Shown here: positions 33,216-44,276 of the stretch, in pieces
How the letters are laid out: each line of letters opens with the position of its first letter
How positions within the stretch are numbered: the stretch's first letter is position 1
NCBI RefSeq assembly: GCF_003931565.1
Contig: NZ_RRYI01000002.1
Coordinates: 186,001-250,000 of the forward strand
DNA from: Caulobacter sp. 602-1
GTDB lineage: Bacteria; Pseudomonadota; Alphaproteobacteria; Caulobacterales; Caulobacteraceae
DNA: 64,000 nucleotides
Reading direction: 5' to 3'
The notes under the pieces: generated by a model
Databases searched by the model: none
Told to the model about the DNA's origin: nothing
The model's input: the letters and a program-made list of their open reading frames with translations, nothing else
Made by a program: the position numbers and the translations under genes

Positions 33216-33497
33216 ATGTTGCAACAGCAGCGCACGAACAGCCGGGGTGAGAAGTATGTCATCGGTCCGACCGGTGCTCCTCTTACCCTGTCCGATCTGC
33301 CGCCGCCGGAGACCCAGCGTTGGGTGATCCGTCGTAAAGCCGAGGTCGTGGCCGCCGTCCGCGGGGGCCTGCTCTCGCTCGACGAGGCTTGCGATCGTTA
33401 TAAGCTGACCAACGAGGAGTTCCTCGCCTGGCAGCAGTCGATCGACCGGCACGGCCTGGCGGGCCTGCGGACCACCCGGATCCAGCAGTACCGTTAA
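33216..33497 (+). CDS. sciP: Small CtrA inhibitory protein SciP (DUF1153)
   Basis: A 93-residue helix-turn-helix protein: MLQQQRTNSRGEKYVIG, then LTLSDLPPPETQRWVIRRKAE, VVAAVRGGLLSLDEACDRYKL and LRTTRIQQYR. This is the DUF1153 family and, in this flagellar location, SciP, which blocks CtrA-activated transcription in G1 swarmer cells. The ATG at 33216 gives the known 93-residue product; a frame start at 33195 adds 7 residues. It lies between flgE and fliF, as in C. crescentus. Confidence 0.93.
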   Translation: MLQQQRTNSRGEKYVIGPTGAPLTLSDLPPPETQRWVIRRKAEVVAAVRGGLLSLDEACDRYKLTNEEFLAWQQSIDRHGLAGLRTTRIQQYR

Positions 33498-33594
33498 GGG
33501 CCGCTCGTTAGGCCATGGGGTGCGATATTATGACCGCCCCTTGCTCTTCCTGAGAACCCCGAGGCCTTGCGCCACAAAGGTTTGAAGACGTTCA

Positions 33595-33630
33595 GCGGCC
33601 GCCCTCGCAAGGGGGCGGCCGCGACGTTTT
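33595..33630 (+). terminator. Strong hairpin after sciP
   Basis: GCGGCCGCCC (33595-33604) and GGGCGGCCGC (33613-33622) form a perfect 10-bp stem with an 8-base loop, followed by GACGTTTT. It separates sciP from the fliF promoter. Confidence 0.7.
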
Positions 33631-33663
33631 GGCGCCGCCCAGGCCGCCTTCCGGGCCAAGATA

Positions 33664-33694
33664 TAAACGCCTCGTTTACCTTGTACTGGGTAAA
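33664..33694 (+). promoter_or_regulatory. fliF promoter region with CtrA-like half sites
   Basis: TAAA-CGCCTCG-TTTAC (33664-33679) has CtrA spacing with one mismatch in each half. TTTACC (33675-33680) also forms an inverted repeat with GGTAAA (33689-33694). fliF is a class II, CtrA-dependent gene in C. crescentus, so a non-canonical CtrA site is expected here. Confidence 0.45.
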
Positions 33695-33773
33695 TCCTGC
33701 CTACCGATGGGCGGTTCTCGTTCGCCCGCCGGTTCCTCCTCGCGGAGGGGCGTGGGATCAAGGGTGAGGCTTC

Positions 33774-35432
33774 GTGGAAAGCTTTCTGGGCTCGATCAAG
33801 CAGTTTGGCGTCGGCCGTCTGGCCGCGATGCTCGGCGTTGGCGCCGGCGTCGTCGCGGTCCTGGTGGCCCTCGTCATGTTCATGGGCAAGGAGCCCAATG
33901 AGCTGCTGTATTCGAACCTGGACCTGAAGGAAGCCTCGCAGGTCACCCAGGCGCTGGACCAGGCCGGCATCAAGTACCAGACCAAGGGCGACGGCTCGAC
34001 GATCATGGTGGCGCGCGACAAGGTCGCCAGCGCCCGCCTGATGGTCGCCGGCAAGGGCCTCGTGAGCTCCGGCTCCATCGGCTACGAAATCTTCGACGGC
34101 AACAACGCGCTGGGACAGACCGACTTCGTCCAGCAGCTGAACCGTCAGCGGGCCCTGCAGGGCGAGCTGGAACGCACGATCAAGGCCATGCAGGGCGTCA
34201 ACAGCGTCCGCGTCCATCTGGTGCTGCCCAAGCGCCAGCTTTTCGAGGAAGACGCCGAGCAGCCCTCGGCGGCCGTCACCATCGGCGTCGGCGCTCGCGA
34301 GCCCTCGTCGGAAATGGTCCGCGCCATCCAGAACCTGGTGTCGTCCTCGGTCCCGAACATGAAGGCCGAAAAGGTCGCGGTCATCGATCAGCATGGCAAG
34401 ACCCTGTCGGCCCCCAGCGACGACAGCCTGGCCGGCAAGGAAGCCGAGGATCGTCGCACCGAGGCCGAGGCCCGCATCGCCAAGACCGTCAAGGACATGA
34501 TCGAAGGCGTGCTCGGCCCGGGCAAGGCCCGCGTCAACGTCACCGCCGACCTCGACCTGAACCGCGTGACCACCCAGGAAGAGAAGTTCGACCCGGATGG
34601 CCAGGTCGTCCGCTCGGAAAGCACCAACGAGCAAGGCAACAGCGAGACCAAGAACGACGACACCTCGGGCGTCACCGCGACCTCGAACGTGCCGGGCCAG
34701 GGCGGGGCCAATGGCTTCCAGCAACTGGGCTCGCGCTCGAACGCCAACGAGAGCGTCACCAACTACGAGATCTCCAAGTCGGTCACTACGACCGTCCGCG
34801 AGCCGGGGACGATCCGCAAGGTCTCCGTGGCCGTGGCCATCGACGGCGTCTCCGCCCCTCCGGGCAAGGACGGCAAGCCGGGCGCCTATACGCCGCGCAC
34901 CGCTCAGGAGATCGCCCAGATCGAGGAACTGGTGAAGACCGCCGTGGGCTTCGACGCTCAGCGCGGCGACCAGGTGAAGGTCACCAACATCAAGTTCCCG
35001 CAGCCCGAGGACCAGGGTCTGGAGAAGCAGGGTCTGCTGGCCGGCTTCGACAAGAACGACATCATGCGCTTCGCCGAACTGGGCGTCCTGGGCGTCGTGG
35101 CCCTGCTGATCCTGCTGTTCGCGGTCCGTCCGTTCATCAACAACCTGTCGACGCCGGCGCCGGGCCCGATGGCCCTGGCCGGTCCGGGCGGCGCGCCGGT
35201 GACCCGTCTGGTCACCCTGTCGGACGGCACCCAGCAGCAGGTGGTCATCGACCAGGCTGGCGAGCCCATCGCCATCGCCGGCCCGGTCTCCGACATCGAC
35301 TCGCGCATCGACATCGCCAAGATCGAGGGGCAGGTTAAGGCCTCGTCTATCAAGCGCGTGTCAGAGTTCGTCGAGAAGCATCCGGAAGAGTCCGTCGCGA
35401 TCCTCCGTAACTGGCTGCACGAGTCGAACTGA
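33774..35432 (+). CDS. fliF: Flagellar MS-ring protein FliF
   Basis: A 552-residue membrane ring protein from a GTG start. One membrane helix near the N-terminus ([21 protein letters not shown], about 18-40) and one near the C-terminus ([16 protein letters not shown]) flank the periplasmic ring-building domains. [18 protein letters not shown] and [16 protein letters not shown] are typical. The C-terminal tail ([21 protein letters not shown]) binds FliG, whose gene overlaps by one base. It is first in the fliF-fliG-fliH-fliN-flbD unit. Confidence 0.96.
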   Translation: MESFLGSIKQFGVGRLAAMLGVGAGVVAVLVALVMFMGKEPNELLYSNLDLKEASQVTQALDQAGIKYQTKGDGSTIMVARDKVASARLMVAGKGLVSSGSIGYEIFDGNNALGQTDFVQQLNRQRALQGELERTIKAMQGVNSVRVHLVLPKRQLFEEDAEQPSAAVTIGVGAREPSSEMVRAIQNLVSSSVPNMKAEKVAVIDQHGKTLSAPSDDSLAGKEAEDRRTEAEARIAKTVKDMIEGVLGPGKARVNVTADLDLNRVTTQEEKFDPDGQVVRSESTNEQGNSETKNDDTSGVTATSNVPGQGGANGFQQLGSRSNANESVTNYEISKSVTTTVREPGTIRKVSVAVAIDGVSAPPGKDGKPGAYTPRTAQEIAQIEELVKTAVGFDAQRGDQVKVTNIKFPQPEDQGLEKQGLLAGFDKNDIMRFAELGVLGVVALLILLFAVRPFINNLSTPAPGPMALAGPGGAPVTRLVTLSDGTQQQVVIDQAGEPIAIAGPVSDIDSRIDIAKIEGQVKASSIKRVSEFVEKHPEESVAILRNWLHESN

Positions 35433-36454
35433 TGGCTATGAAAGTCGCCGTCAACGATATCAAGAACCTCTCGGGGCCCGAAAAGGCCGCGATCGTTCTG
35501 CTCGCCCTCGGCGAAGATCACACCAGGATCTGGGAAGCCCTCGACGACGAGGAGATCAAGGAAGTCTCCCAGGCCATGGCCGGCCTCGGCACGGTCTCGG
35601 CCAGCGTGGTCGAAGAGCTGCTGGTCGAGTTCGTCTCGGGCATGAGCTCGACCGGCGCGATCATGGGGTCGTACGAGCAGACCCAGCGCCTGCTGGCCTC
35701 GTTCATGCCCCAGGAGAAGGTCGACGCCCTGATGGAAGAGATCCGCGGTCCGGCGGGTCGAACCATGTGGGACAAGCTGGGCAACGTGAACGAAGCCGTT
35801 CTCGCCAACTATCTGAAGAACGAATACCCGCAGACCGTCGCGGTGGTGCTGTCGAAGGTGAAGAGCGATCACGCCGCGCGCGTGCTGGCCTGCCTGCCGG
35901 AAGACTTCGCCCTGGAATGCGTCACCCGCATGCTGCGGATGGAGCCGGTGCAGCGCGAGATCCTCGACAAGATCGAGATGACCCTGCGCACCGAATTCAT
36001 GTCGAACCTGGCGCGCACGTCCAAGCGCGACAGCCACGAGATGATGGCCGAGATCTTCAACAATTTCGATCGCCAGACCGAAGCCCGCTTCATCGCGGCC
36101 CTGGAGGAGCGCAACCGCGAGGCGGCCGAGCGCATCCGGGCCCTGATGTTCGTGTTCGAGGACCTGTCGAAGCTGGACCCGGGGGGCATCCAGACCCTGC
36201 TGCGCGGCACGCCGAAGGAACAGCTGGCCCTGGCCCTCAAGGGCGCCTCGGACAAGCTGCGCGACATGTTCTTCTCCAACATGTCGGAGCGCGCCGCCAA
36301 GATCATGCGCGAGGACATGGAAAGCATGGGCCCGGTGCGCCTGAAGGACGTCGACGCCGCCCAGGTGGGCATGGTGCAGGTCGCCAAGGACCTGGCCGCC
36401 AAGGGCGAGATCATGCTGGCCGGCTCCGGCGGCGACGACGAGCTGATCTACTGA
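35432..36454 (+). CDS. fliG: Flagellar motor switch protein FliG
   Basis: A 340-residue switch-complex protein with the three FliG domains: N-terminal FliF-binding part ([15 protein letters not shown]), middle domain ([27 protein letters not shown]-like), and C-terminal torque domain ([47 protein letters not shown]), given in part. The charged torque helix residues are in the last segment. The ATG overlaps the fliF stop (TGATG). Confidence 0.96.
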   Translation: MAMKVAVNDIKNLSGPEKAAIVLLALGEDHTRIWEALDDEEIKEVSQAMAGLGTVSASVVEELLVEFVSGMSSTGAIMGSYEQTQRLLASFMPQEKVDALMEEIRGPAGRTMWDKLGNVNEAVLANYLKNEYPQTVAVVLSKVKSDHAARVLACLPEDFALECVTRMLRMEPVQREILDKIEMTLRTEFMSNLARTSKRDSHEMMAEIFNNFDRQTEARFIAALEERNREAAERIRALMFVFEDLSKLDPGGIQTLLRGTPKEQLALALKGASDKLRDMFFSNMSERAAKIMREDMESMGPVRLKDVDAAQVGMVQVAKDLAAKGEIMLAGSGGDDELIY

Positions 36455-36464
36455 GGCGGATGGC

Positions 36465-37103
36465 ATGAACGACACCCCTCACCGCAAATTCGCCTTCGAC
36501 ACGGTCTTCGACGACCGCGGCGGCGTCGCCTACACCCCGCCGAAGGTGAAGAAGAGCTTCACGCCCGAGGAGGTCGAGGCGGCCAAGGCCCAGGCCTATC
36601 AGGACGGCGAGCGCTCGGCCGTGGCTCGCGCCGAGCAGGAGGCGGCCCACGCCCTGAACGAGGTGGCCCACGCCATCCGCGAGGCGTTCGGGTCGCTGAA
36701 CCAGGTGGCCCACGAGCACCGCGAAGGCTCGGCCATGCTGGCCCTGGCCTGCGCCCGCAAGATCGCCGACGCGGCCCTGCACCATTTCCCCGAGGCTCCG
36801 GTCTCGGCGGCCCTCGAAGCCCTGGCCCGCGAGGTCGAGGCCCAGCCGCGTATCTTCGTGCGGGTGTCGCCAGAGCTCGAGGAGCGCACCCAGCAGGCGC
36901 TGGAGCACGTGGCGACCCAGATCGGCTTCCAGGGCCAGATCGTCGCCCGCGCCGACGGCGCCATGGCCCCGGCGGCCTTCACTTTCGACTGGGGGGAAGG
37001 CCGCGCCGCCTTCGATCCAGACGGCGCCGCCCAGCGCGTCGCCGAAGCGCTGGAAGCGGCCATCGCCGCCGAAGGTCTCCACGCCGAACCCCTGTTCTCC
37101 TGA
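36465..37103 (+). CDS. flbE: FliH-family flagellar assembly protein (FlbE)
   Basis: A 212-residue protein in the fliH position. Glu/Ala-rich helices ([27 protein letters not shown], part) form the FliH coiled stalk that regulates the FliI ATPase; the C-terminal domain includes [17 protein letters not shown]. In C. crescentus this slot is flbE, which belongs to the FliH family. GAGGCGGA lies just upstream. Confidence 0.85.
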   Translation: MNDTPHRKFAFDTVFDDRGGVAYTPPKVKKSFTPEEVEAAKAQAYQDGERSAVARAEQEAAHALNEVAHAIREAFGSLNQVAHEHREGSAMLALACARKIADAALHHFPEAPVSAALEALAREVEAQPRIFVRVSPELEERTQQALEHVATQIGFQGQIVARADGAMAPAAFTFDWGEGRAAFDPDGAAQRVAEALEAAIAAEGLHAEPLFS

Positions 37104-37118
37104 AAAGGCTGATCCAAG

Positions 37119-37451
37119 ATGGCCGAAGACAATCTCACGCTCGACGAATTCGGAGGCTCGATGCTGGCCTCCGAAATGCCGGTCGAGCTCAGCGACAAGA
37201 CCGCGTCGGACCTGGCGCCGGTCTTCGACGTGCCGGTCAACATCTCGGCCGTGCTGGGACGCGCGCACATGTCCGTGGCGCAGCTGCTGCAACTGAACCA
37301 GGGTTCGATCCTGGAGCTGGACCGCAAGGTCGGCGAGGCGATCGACATCTATGTCAACAACCGCTTGGTCGCCCGGGGCGAGGTCGTCGTCGTCGACGAA
37401 CGCCTGGGCGTGACCATGACGGAAATCATCAAGGACGGCGACCAGGGCTAA
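37119..37451 (+). CDS. fliN: Flagellar motor switch protein FliN
   Basis: A 110-residue SpoA/FliN-type switch component. The core is VPVNISAVLGRAHMSVAQLLQL, then GSILELDRKVGEAIDIYVNNRLVARGEVVVVDERLGV, given in part, the canonical FliN beta fold. It forms the C-ring with FliG and FliM and follows flbE by 15 bases. Confidence 0.95.
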   Translation: MAEDNLTLDEFGGSMLASEMPVELSDKTASDLAPVFDVPVNISAVLGRAHMSVAQLLQLNQGSILELDRKVGEAIDIYVNNRLVARGEVVVVDERLGVTMTEIIKDGDQG

Positions 37452-37481
37452 CGCCCCGCCGTCCGTGAGGGAGAGTGGAAA

Positions 37482-38849
<1,368 letters not shown>

Positions 38850-38985
38850 GTGCGACTCCATGGCTCTGCGCCGCGACCATCCGTCCGGCGCCGAACATGG
38901 CTAATTCTCGTTAAGGAGATGGCGGCGGACCGCAAATCGCTTCAAGCGCTGGTCTAGCTTACCCATCAACGGTTCAAGGTTCAGC

Positions 38986-41091
38986 ATGGCCGACGCCGCC
39001 GCCCCGACCGCCCGATCCGTCCCCAGCGCGCGCTCGCTGCTGGACGGTTTTCTGCGCGGTGAAATGGGCCTGGCCCTGGGCGTCGTGGGCATCATCGTCC
39101 TGCTCATCCTGCCGGTTCCGCCGGTCTTGCTGGACATGCTGCTGGCCATCTCGGTGACCGGATCCGTGCTGATCCTGATGACCGCGATCCTGATCAAGCG
39201 GCCGCTGGAATTCACCTCGTTCCCGACCGTCCTGCTGGTTTCGACGCTGTATCGCCTGGGCCTGAACGTCGCCTCGACCCGCCTGATCCTCGGCCACGGC
39301 CAGGAGGGCACGGGCGGAGCCGGCGCGGTCATCGAGGCCTTCGGTCACCTGATGATGCAGGGCAACTTCGTCATCGGGGTGATCGTCTTCATCATCCTGG
39401 TGGTGGTGAACTTCATGGTCGTCACCAAGGGTTCGGGCCGGATCGCCGAAGTCGCCGCCCGCTTCACCCTGGACTCCATGCCCGGCAAGCAGATGGCGAT
39501 CGACGCCGACCTGTCGACCGGCCTGATCGACCAGGAAGGCGCCAAGCTGCGCCGCAAGGAGCTGGAACAGGAAAGCACGTTCTTCGGCGCCATGGACGGC
39601 GCCAGCAAGTTCGTGAAGGGCGACGCGATCGCCGGCCTGATCATCACCGGCATCAATGTCGTCGGCGGCATCATCATCGGCGTCGTGCAGCACAAGCTGC
39701 CGATCGGCCAGGCCGCCTCGACCTACACCATCATGACCATCGGCGACGGTCTGGTCAGCCAGATCCCGGCCCTGATCATCTCGATCGCCGCGGGCATGGT
39801 CGTTTCGAAGGCCGGCGTCGAAGGTTCGGCCGACAAGGCCCTGACGACCCAGCTGGCCATGAACCCGGCGGGTCTGGGCATGGTCTCCGCCTCGGCCGGC
39901 ATCATCGCCCTGATCCCGGGCATGCCGATCATCCCGTTCGCGGTGCTGTCGCTGGGCGCCGGGGCCCTGGCCTACAAGCGCATCCAGGACGCCAAGAAGC
40001 CCAAGCCCATCGATCCATCCCTGCTCGAAGCCGCCTCCGCCCCGGCCGAGGCGGAAGAGGAGCCGATCAGCGCCTCGCTGGCCATCGACGACGTCAAGAT
40101 CGAGCTGGGCTACGGCCTGCTGACCCTGATCAACGACCTGGACGGCCGCAAGCTGACCGACCAGATCCGCGCCCTGCGCAAGACCCTGGCCGGCGAGTTT
40201 GGCTTCGTCATGCCGCCCGTCCGGATCCTCGACAACATGCGCCTGGCCAACCAGGGCTACGCCATCCGCATCAAGGAAATGGAAGCCGGCGCCGGCGAAG
40301 TGCGCCTGGGCTCCCTGATGGCCATGGACCCGCGCGGCGGCCAGGTCGAGCTGCCCGGCGAACACGTGCGCGAGCCCGCCTTCGGCCTGCCGGCCACCTG
40401 GATCGCCGACGACCTGCGCGAGGAAGCCACCTTCCGCGGCTACACGGTCGTCGACCCGGCCACGGTGCTGACCACGCACCTGACCGAGATCCTCAAGGAG
40501 AACATGGCCGACCTGCTGTCCTACGCCGAGGTGCAGAAGCTCCTGAAGGAGCTGCCCGAGTCGCAGAAGAAGCTGGTCGACGACTTGATCCCAGGCACGG
40601 CCACCGCCGCCACGGTGCAGCGCGTGCTGCAATCGCTGCTGCGGGAGCGCGTCTCGATCCGCGACCTGCCGCAGATCCTGGAAGGCATCGGCGAGGCCGC
40701 GCCGCACACCGCCTCGGTCACCCTGCTGGTCGAGCAGGTGCGCGCCCGCCTGTCGCGCCAGCTGTGCTGGGCCAATCGCGGCGACGACGGCGCCCTGCCG
40801 ATCATCACCCTCTCGGCCGACTGGGAGCAGGCCTTCGCCGAAGCCCTGATCGGTCCCGGCGACGACAAGCAACTGGCCCTGCCGCCCTCGCGCCTGCAGG
40901 ACTTCATCCGCGGCGTCCGCGACGCTTTCGAGCGCGCGGCCCTGGCTGGCGAACACGCCGTGCTGCTGACCAGCCCGGGCGTCCGCCCCTATGTCCGCTC
41001 GATCATCGAACGCTTCCGCGGCCAGACCGTGGTAATGAGCCAGAACGAGATCCACCCCCGCGCCCGCCTGAAGACGGTGGGGATGGTCTAG
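38986..41091 (+). CDS. flhA: Flagellar type III export protein FlhA
   Basis: A 701-residue export-gate membrane protein. The first about 330 residues have eight predicted membrane helices with the FHIPEP-type loops (LLVSTLYRLGLNVASTRLIL, ATRFTLDSMPGKQMAIDADL). The cytosolic domain (about 360-701) follows, with VIDPATVLTTHLTEILKENM-like and LPEISYEVQ-like segments near AEVQKLLKEL. It is the substrate-docking platform of flagellar export, 136 bases after flbD. Confidence 0.95.
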   Translation: MADAAAPTARSVPSARSLLDGFLRGEMGLALGVVGIIVLLILPVPPVLLDMLLAISVTGSVLILMTAILIKRPLEFTSFPTVLLVSTLYRLGLNVASTRLILGHGQEGTGGAGAVIEAFGHLMMQGNFVIGVIVFIILVVVNFMVVTKGSGRIAEVAARFTLDSMPGKQMAIDADLSTGLIDQEGAKLRRKELEQESTFFGAMDGASKFVKGDAIAGLIITGINVVGGIIIGVVQHKLPIGQAASTYTIMTIGDGLVSQIPALIISIAAGMVVSKAGVEGSADKALTTQLAMNPAGLGMVSASAGIIALIPGMPIIPFAVLSLGAGALAYKRIQDAKKPKPIDPSLLEAASAPAEAEEEPISASLAIDDVKIELGYGLLTLINDLDGRKLTDQIRALRKTLAGEFGFVMPPVRILDNMRLANQGYAIRIKEMEAGAGEVRLGSLMAMDPRGGQVELPGEHVREPAFGLPATWIADDLREEATFRGYTVVDPATVLTTHLTEILKENMADLLSYAEVQKLLKELPESQKKLVDDLIPGTATAATVQRVLQSLLRERVSIRDLPQILEGIGEAAPHTASVTLLVEQVRARLSRQLCWANRGDDGALPIITLSADWEQAFAEALIGPGDDKQLALPPSRLQDFIRGVRDAFERAALAGEHAVLLTSPGVRPYVRSIIERFRGQTVVMSQNEIHPRARLKTVGMV

Positions 41092-41113
41092 GCGCTCCGG
41101 CTCCGGCTAACCT

Positions 41114-41134
41114 CCCCCGCGAACGCAGCGGGGG
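41114..41134 (+). promoter_or_regulatory. Hairpin just before the methyltransferase start
   Basis: CCCCCGC (41114-41120) and GCGGGGG (41128-41134) pair with a 7-base loop; the ATG of the next gene is 4 bases on. It may terminate flhA transcription or mask translation initiation, as no Shine-Dalgarno lies between. Confidence 0.5.
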
Positions 41135-41138
41135 ATTC

Positions 41139-42134
41139 ATGCGGACCAAGGACGCCGTCCTGGCGGACATCAACGCCGAGTTGCCCGACCTCGACTGGGC
41201 CGAGGGCGCGCGCCGCTATCTGGAGGTCTTCTTCCAGCGCTATTCGCGCGAGCAGATCGAAATGTTCGCGGCCACCAAGCCGCTGGCGGCGATCACGCCC
41301 GAGGATCCGGCCGGCAGCCTCGCCGAGATCGTCAGCTACCTGAACCACTTCAGCAACACGATCCACCTGCTGCGCCTGCCGCGCGGGGCCCGGATCCTGG
41401 ACGTCGCCTGCGGGCCTGGATGGGTGTCGCACTGGCTGACCCGGCTGGGCTATCGAACCGTGGGCGTGGACATCTCGCCCGAGTTCGTCGCCCTGGCGCG
41501 CAAGCGCCTGGCCGCCGATCCCTGCCTCGACATCCCGGCGGCGGATCTGGAGGCGATGTTTGAGACCGTCGACCTGGAGCGCCAGGCGCTGCCGGAACGG
41601 CTGGCCGGTTCGTTCGACGCGGCGATCCTGGAATCGTGCCTGCACCACTTCGTCGATCCGATCGCGGCGCTGGAGAACATCCGCCGCGGCCTCGCGCCCG
41701 AGGGCGTGGTGCTGATCATCGAGAGCGACAACCGCCAGGGCCCGATCCGTGACGACTACATGCGGGTCATGCTCGACACCCAGACCCTGGAGCGCCCCTA
41801 CAGCCGCGCCCAGCTGCTGGAGATCCTGGCCCACGCCGGCTTTCCCGCCGTCGAGTTCTTCGGACCGATCAACGGCTTTTTCCCGGAGAGCGCCCAGGCC
41901 GGCGCGGACCTGAACGCCGCCCTGGCCCGGATCACCTCGGACGCCAATATTTGCCTGTGCGCGACCAGCGAGGCGGCCCTGCTGCGACTGGTCCCCTCGC
42001 GCGCCGTCGGGCCGTCCGAACCCGCTTCGCCCGATCCCCGGCTTGCGCTGGCGACCCGGCTGCGCGCCGCCACTCCGGCCTGGGTGCGCCCCCTGCTTCG
42101 GCCGCTTGGCCGCTGGTGGCTGGCGCGGCGATGA
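41139..42134 (+). CDS. Class I SAM-dependent methyltransferase
   Basis: A 331-residue protein. The SAM motif I is ILDVACGPGWVSHWLTRLGY with the acidic motif II VGVDIS, in a Methyltransf_11-like domain (about 80-195), and CLHHFVDP is the post-motif region. The N-terminal 75 residues and a basic, tryptophan-containing tail (RPLLRPLGRWWLARR) are extra. It directly follows flhA on the same strand, so a flagellar or envelope substrate is possible but not shown. Confidence 0.75.
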   Translation: MRTKDAVLADINAELPDLDWAEGARRYLEVFFQRYSREQIEMFAATKPLAAITPEDPAGSLAEIVSYLNHFSNTIHLLRLPRGARILDVACGPGWVSHWLTRLGYRTVGVDISPEFVALARKRLAADPCLDIPAADLEAMFETVDLERQALPERLAGSFDAAILESCLHHFVDPIAALENIRRGLAPEGVVLIIESDNRQGPIRDDYMRVMLDTQTLERPYSRAQLLEILAHAGFPAVEFFGPINGFFPESAQAGADLNAALARITSDANICLCATSEAALLRLVPSRAVGPSEPASPDPRLALATRLRAATPAWVRPLLRPLGRWWLARR

Positions 42135-42138
42135 CGTC

Positions 42139-43455
42139 CTAGGCCGCTACGGGTTTCGCGCCGGTCGGCCGGTACTTCTCGGCGTCACTCGTGAACTCGG
42201 CGTGGCCGTAGCGCTTGAGCTGCTTCTTCAGTTTGGCCACCAGGCGTGCGTCGGCCAGGTCCGAGACGCCGGGGACGTTGCGCGCCAGGCGGTAGGCCAG
42301 CAGCTGGCTGGTCACCATCAGCGCCACGACGCCGAACATCATGAAGTCGCGCGGGCCGATCTCGACGCCCATCCGCCTGGCGGCGGCCACGTCGCCGTTC
42401 ATGAAGTTGCGCAGGAAGAACACCTTGGAGAACCGGCGCTCGACCTTGTCGAACAGGCGGTTCTCGGGGCTCTCGTCCGGCGGCAGGTAGGCGTTCAGGG
42501 TGGCGCGGACCAGTTCGCCGCAGGTGGCGTCGTCGAAGCCGGCGCGCAGGGTGCCGCTGCGGGCGTTCATGGTGTCGACCACGCCCTGCGGGGTGTCGGC
42601 CAGCAGGTCCTCGGGCAGGCCCAGCAGGAAGCAGCGGTAGCGGGCCAGTTCGACCCGGGCGCGCTCCTCGGCGCTGAAGGTCTTCCGGCCCTGGGCGACG
42701 ATCTTGTAGCTCATCAGGAAGATCGGGATCAGGCCGGCGGGCATCTGGTCGACCTGCGGGATCGGGATCCCGTAGACGCCGACGTCCCATTGGTCCGAGC
42801 GCTTGAGGGCGTTGAACCGCACCATCGAGTGCATCAGCCGCACCATGGCGGCGGCCTTGAAGCCGGCCCCGTGGCGCTCCAGCGAGCCCGGCAGCAGGGT
42901 GGTGGTGAAGAAGGTCGCCGTTTCGTTGACCCGGCGGGCGGCCGTGTCGTTGGACAGAGTTCCCGTCAGGGCCATCGGCAGGGCGGCGTACTTGTTCATA
43001 AAGGTGGCGATGAACGCGCCGCGGATCGCGAACGGACCCAGATTGGCGGCGGCGTTGCGGTCCAGCCGCTGGCCCTCGCGCACCAGGTCCATATCGACCC
43101 ATGCGGGCGTGGCCTCCATGTCGGCGATGAAGGCGGCCAGTTCCGGCGGCGCGTCCGGCACGGCCGCGACGCCTTCGTCGCAGGCCTTGGTCAGCATCTG
43201 GATCAGCGGGCGGAAGCCATATCTGGGCATCAGGGCGGCATAGGCGTCGGCCACCACATCGCCCAGCAGGGTGTAGGCCTTGATCAGGGCGACCTTGTCC
43301 GGATCGAGTTTACGGAGGCGCGGCGCGACGCTGGCTTTCGGATCGTCGGTGAAGCGCTCCGGCGTGGCGTCGAAATCGACCTCGCCATAGAGCGCGGGCA
43401 GGGCGGTCTTCTGCGACGCAACCTTGGCCCGGACCTTTTCGAGGGCGGCGTTCAT
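42139..43455 (-). CDS. Oxygenase MpaB-like / DUF2236 family protein
   Basis: A 438-residue protein. The pattern RGAFIATFMNKYAALPMALTGTLSND, then a helical core with HSMVRF and SYKIVAQGRKTFS, resembles the DUF2236/latex-clearing-protein-like family of heme oxygenases. The start at 43455 (MNAALEK) is chosen; the frame is open to 43560 but overlaps the divergent TetR promoter. It is divergent from a TetR gene that probably represses it. Catalytic residues cannot be confirmed by eye. Confidence 0.7.
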   Translation of the reverse strand: MNAALEKVRAKVASQKTALPALYGEVDFDATPERFTDDPKASVAPRLRKLDPDKVALIKAYTLLGDVVADAYAALMPRYGFRPLIQMLTKACDEGVAAVPDAPPELAAFIADMEATPAWVDMDLVREGQRLDRNAAANLGPFAIRGAFIATFMNKYAALPMALTGTLSNDTAARRVNETATFFTTTLLPGSLERHGAGFKAAAMVRLMHSMVRFNALKRSDQWDVGVYGIPIPQVDQMPAGLIPIFLMSYKIVAQGRKTFSAEERARVELARYRCFLLGLPEDLLADTPQGVVDTMNARSGTLRAGFDDATCGELVRATLNAYLPPDESPENRLFDKVERRFSKVFFLRNFMNGDVAAARRMGVEIGPRDFMMFGVVALMVTSQLLAYRLARNVPGVSDLADARLVAKLKKQLKRYGHAEFTSDAEKYRPTGAKPVAA

Positions 43456-43567
43456 GGGAACTCCTGGCGTAGCGGAACCGAGACGGATCCAACTGTTCGG
43501 CGCTAGGTTAGGCCCACAGAACCCCGACGCTACTCGCCTTGCCCGCATCTTGGAGGCCAAGCCACAA

Positions 43568-44188
43568 GTGACTGAAAAGACGAGGCGAACGCCGCGCCAG
43601 TCGCGCTCCGAAGCGACGGTGGACGCGATTCTGGAAGCGGCCTTTCAACTTCTCGAGGCCGATGGCGTCGAAGCCCTGACCACCAACCACATCGCCGAGC
43701 GGGCCGGAGTCAGCGTCGGCACGCTCTACCAGTATTTCGCCGGCAAGCAGGCGATCCTGGCGGCCCTGGCTCAGCGCCGCGCCGCCGCCGCCCGCGACCG
43801 CATCGCCGAGATCGTCATCGCGGGACCTGAACTGGGGGCGGTGCGCCTGATCGTCCGCACCCTGGCCACGGCCTTCGAGGGCTCGCCCGCCACCCGCCGC
43901 GCGCTGCTGGACGCCCTGACCCTGGCGGGCGGCGACGACGTGGTCATGCGTCACCATCTGACGTTCTTCGACACGATCGCCGGCAAGGCCGCCTTCGGCT
44001 TCCCGTTGTCGCCCGAGGCGGGCTTCGTCCTGACCCACGCGGTGGTCGGCCTGTTGCGCGCGGCGACCGCCGAGACCGAGCTGGCGCTGGACCACGCGCG
44101 GCTGGAGGACGAGCTGGTGCGGCTGATGGAAGCCTATATCGGGGCCCTGGTCGCGGCCCCTCATGGCGACGGGAACTCGCCCCGGTAG
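43568..44188 (+). CDS. TetR/AcrR family transcriptional regulator
   Basis: A 206-residue repressor from a GTG start. The helix-turn-helix is AILEAAFQLLEADGVEALTTNHIAERAGVSVGTLYQYFAGKQ, given in part (DGVEALTTNHIA, GVSVGTLYQYF). The C-terminal domain is helical. It is divergent from the DUF2236 gene with a 112-base gap. The upstream frame extension to 43424 would overlap that gene and is not used. Confidence 0.88.
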   Translation: MTEKTRRTPRQSRSEATVDAILEAAFQLLEADGVEALTTNHIAERAGVSVGTLYQYFAGKQAILAALAQRRAAAARDRIAEIVIAGPELGAVRLIVRTLATAFEGSPATRRALLDALTLAGGDDVVMRHHLTFFDTIAGKAAFGFPLSPEAGFVLTHAVVGLLRAATAETELALDHARLEDELVRLMEAYIGALVAAPHGDGNSPR

Positions 44189-44276
44189 AACGTCGCGTCG
44201 ACTCGCCGACGGAACCGTGTCCGCAAGGTCACGTTGTTTCCGGCAAGGGAGGGGCCCCTTTCGACGGAGAGTGACC

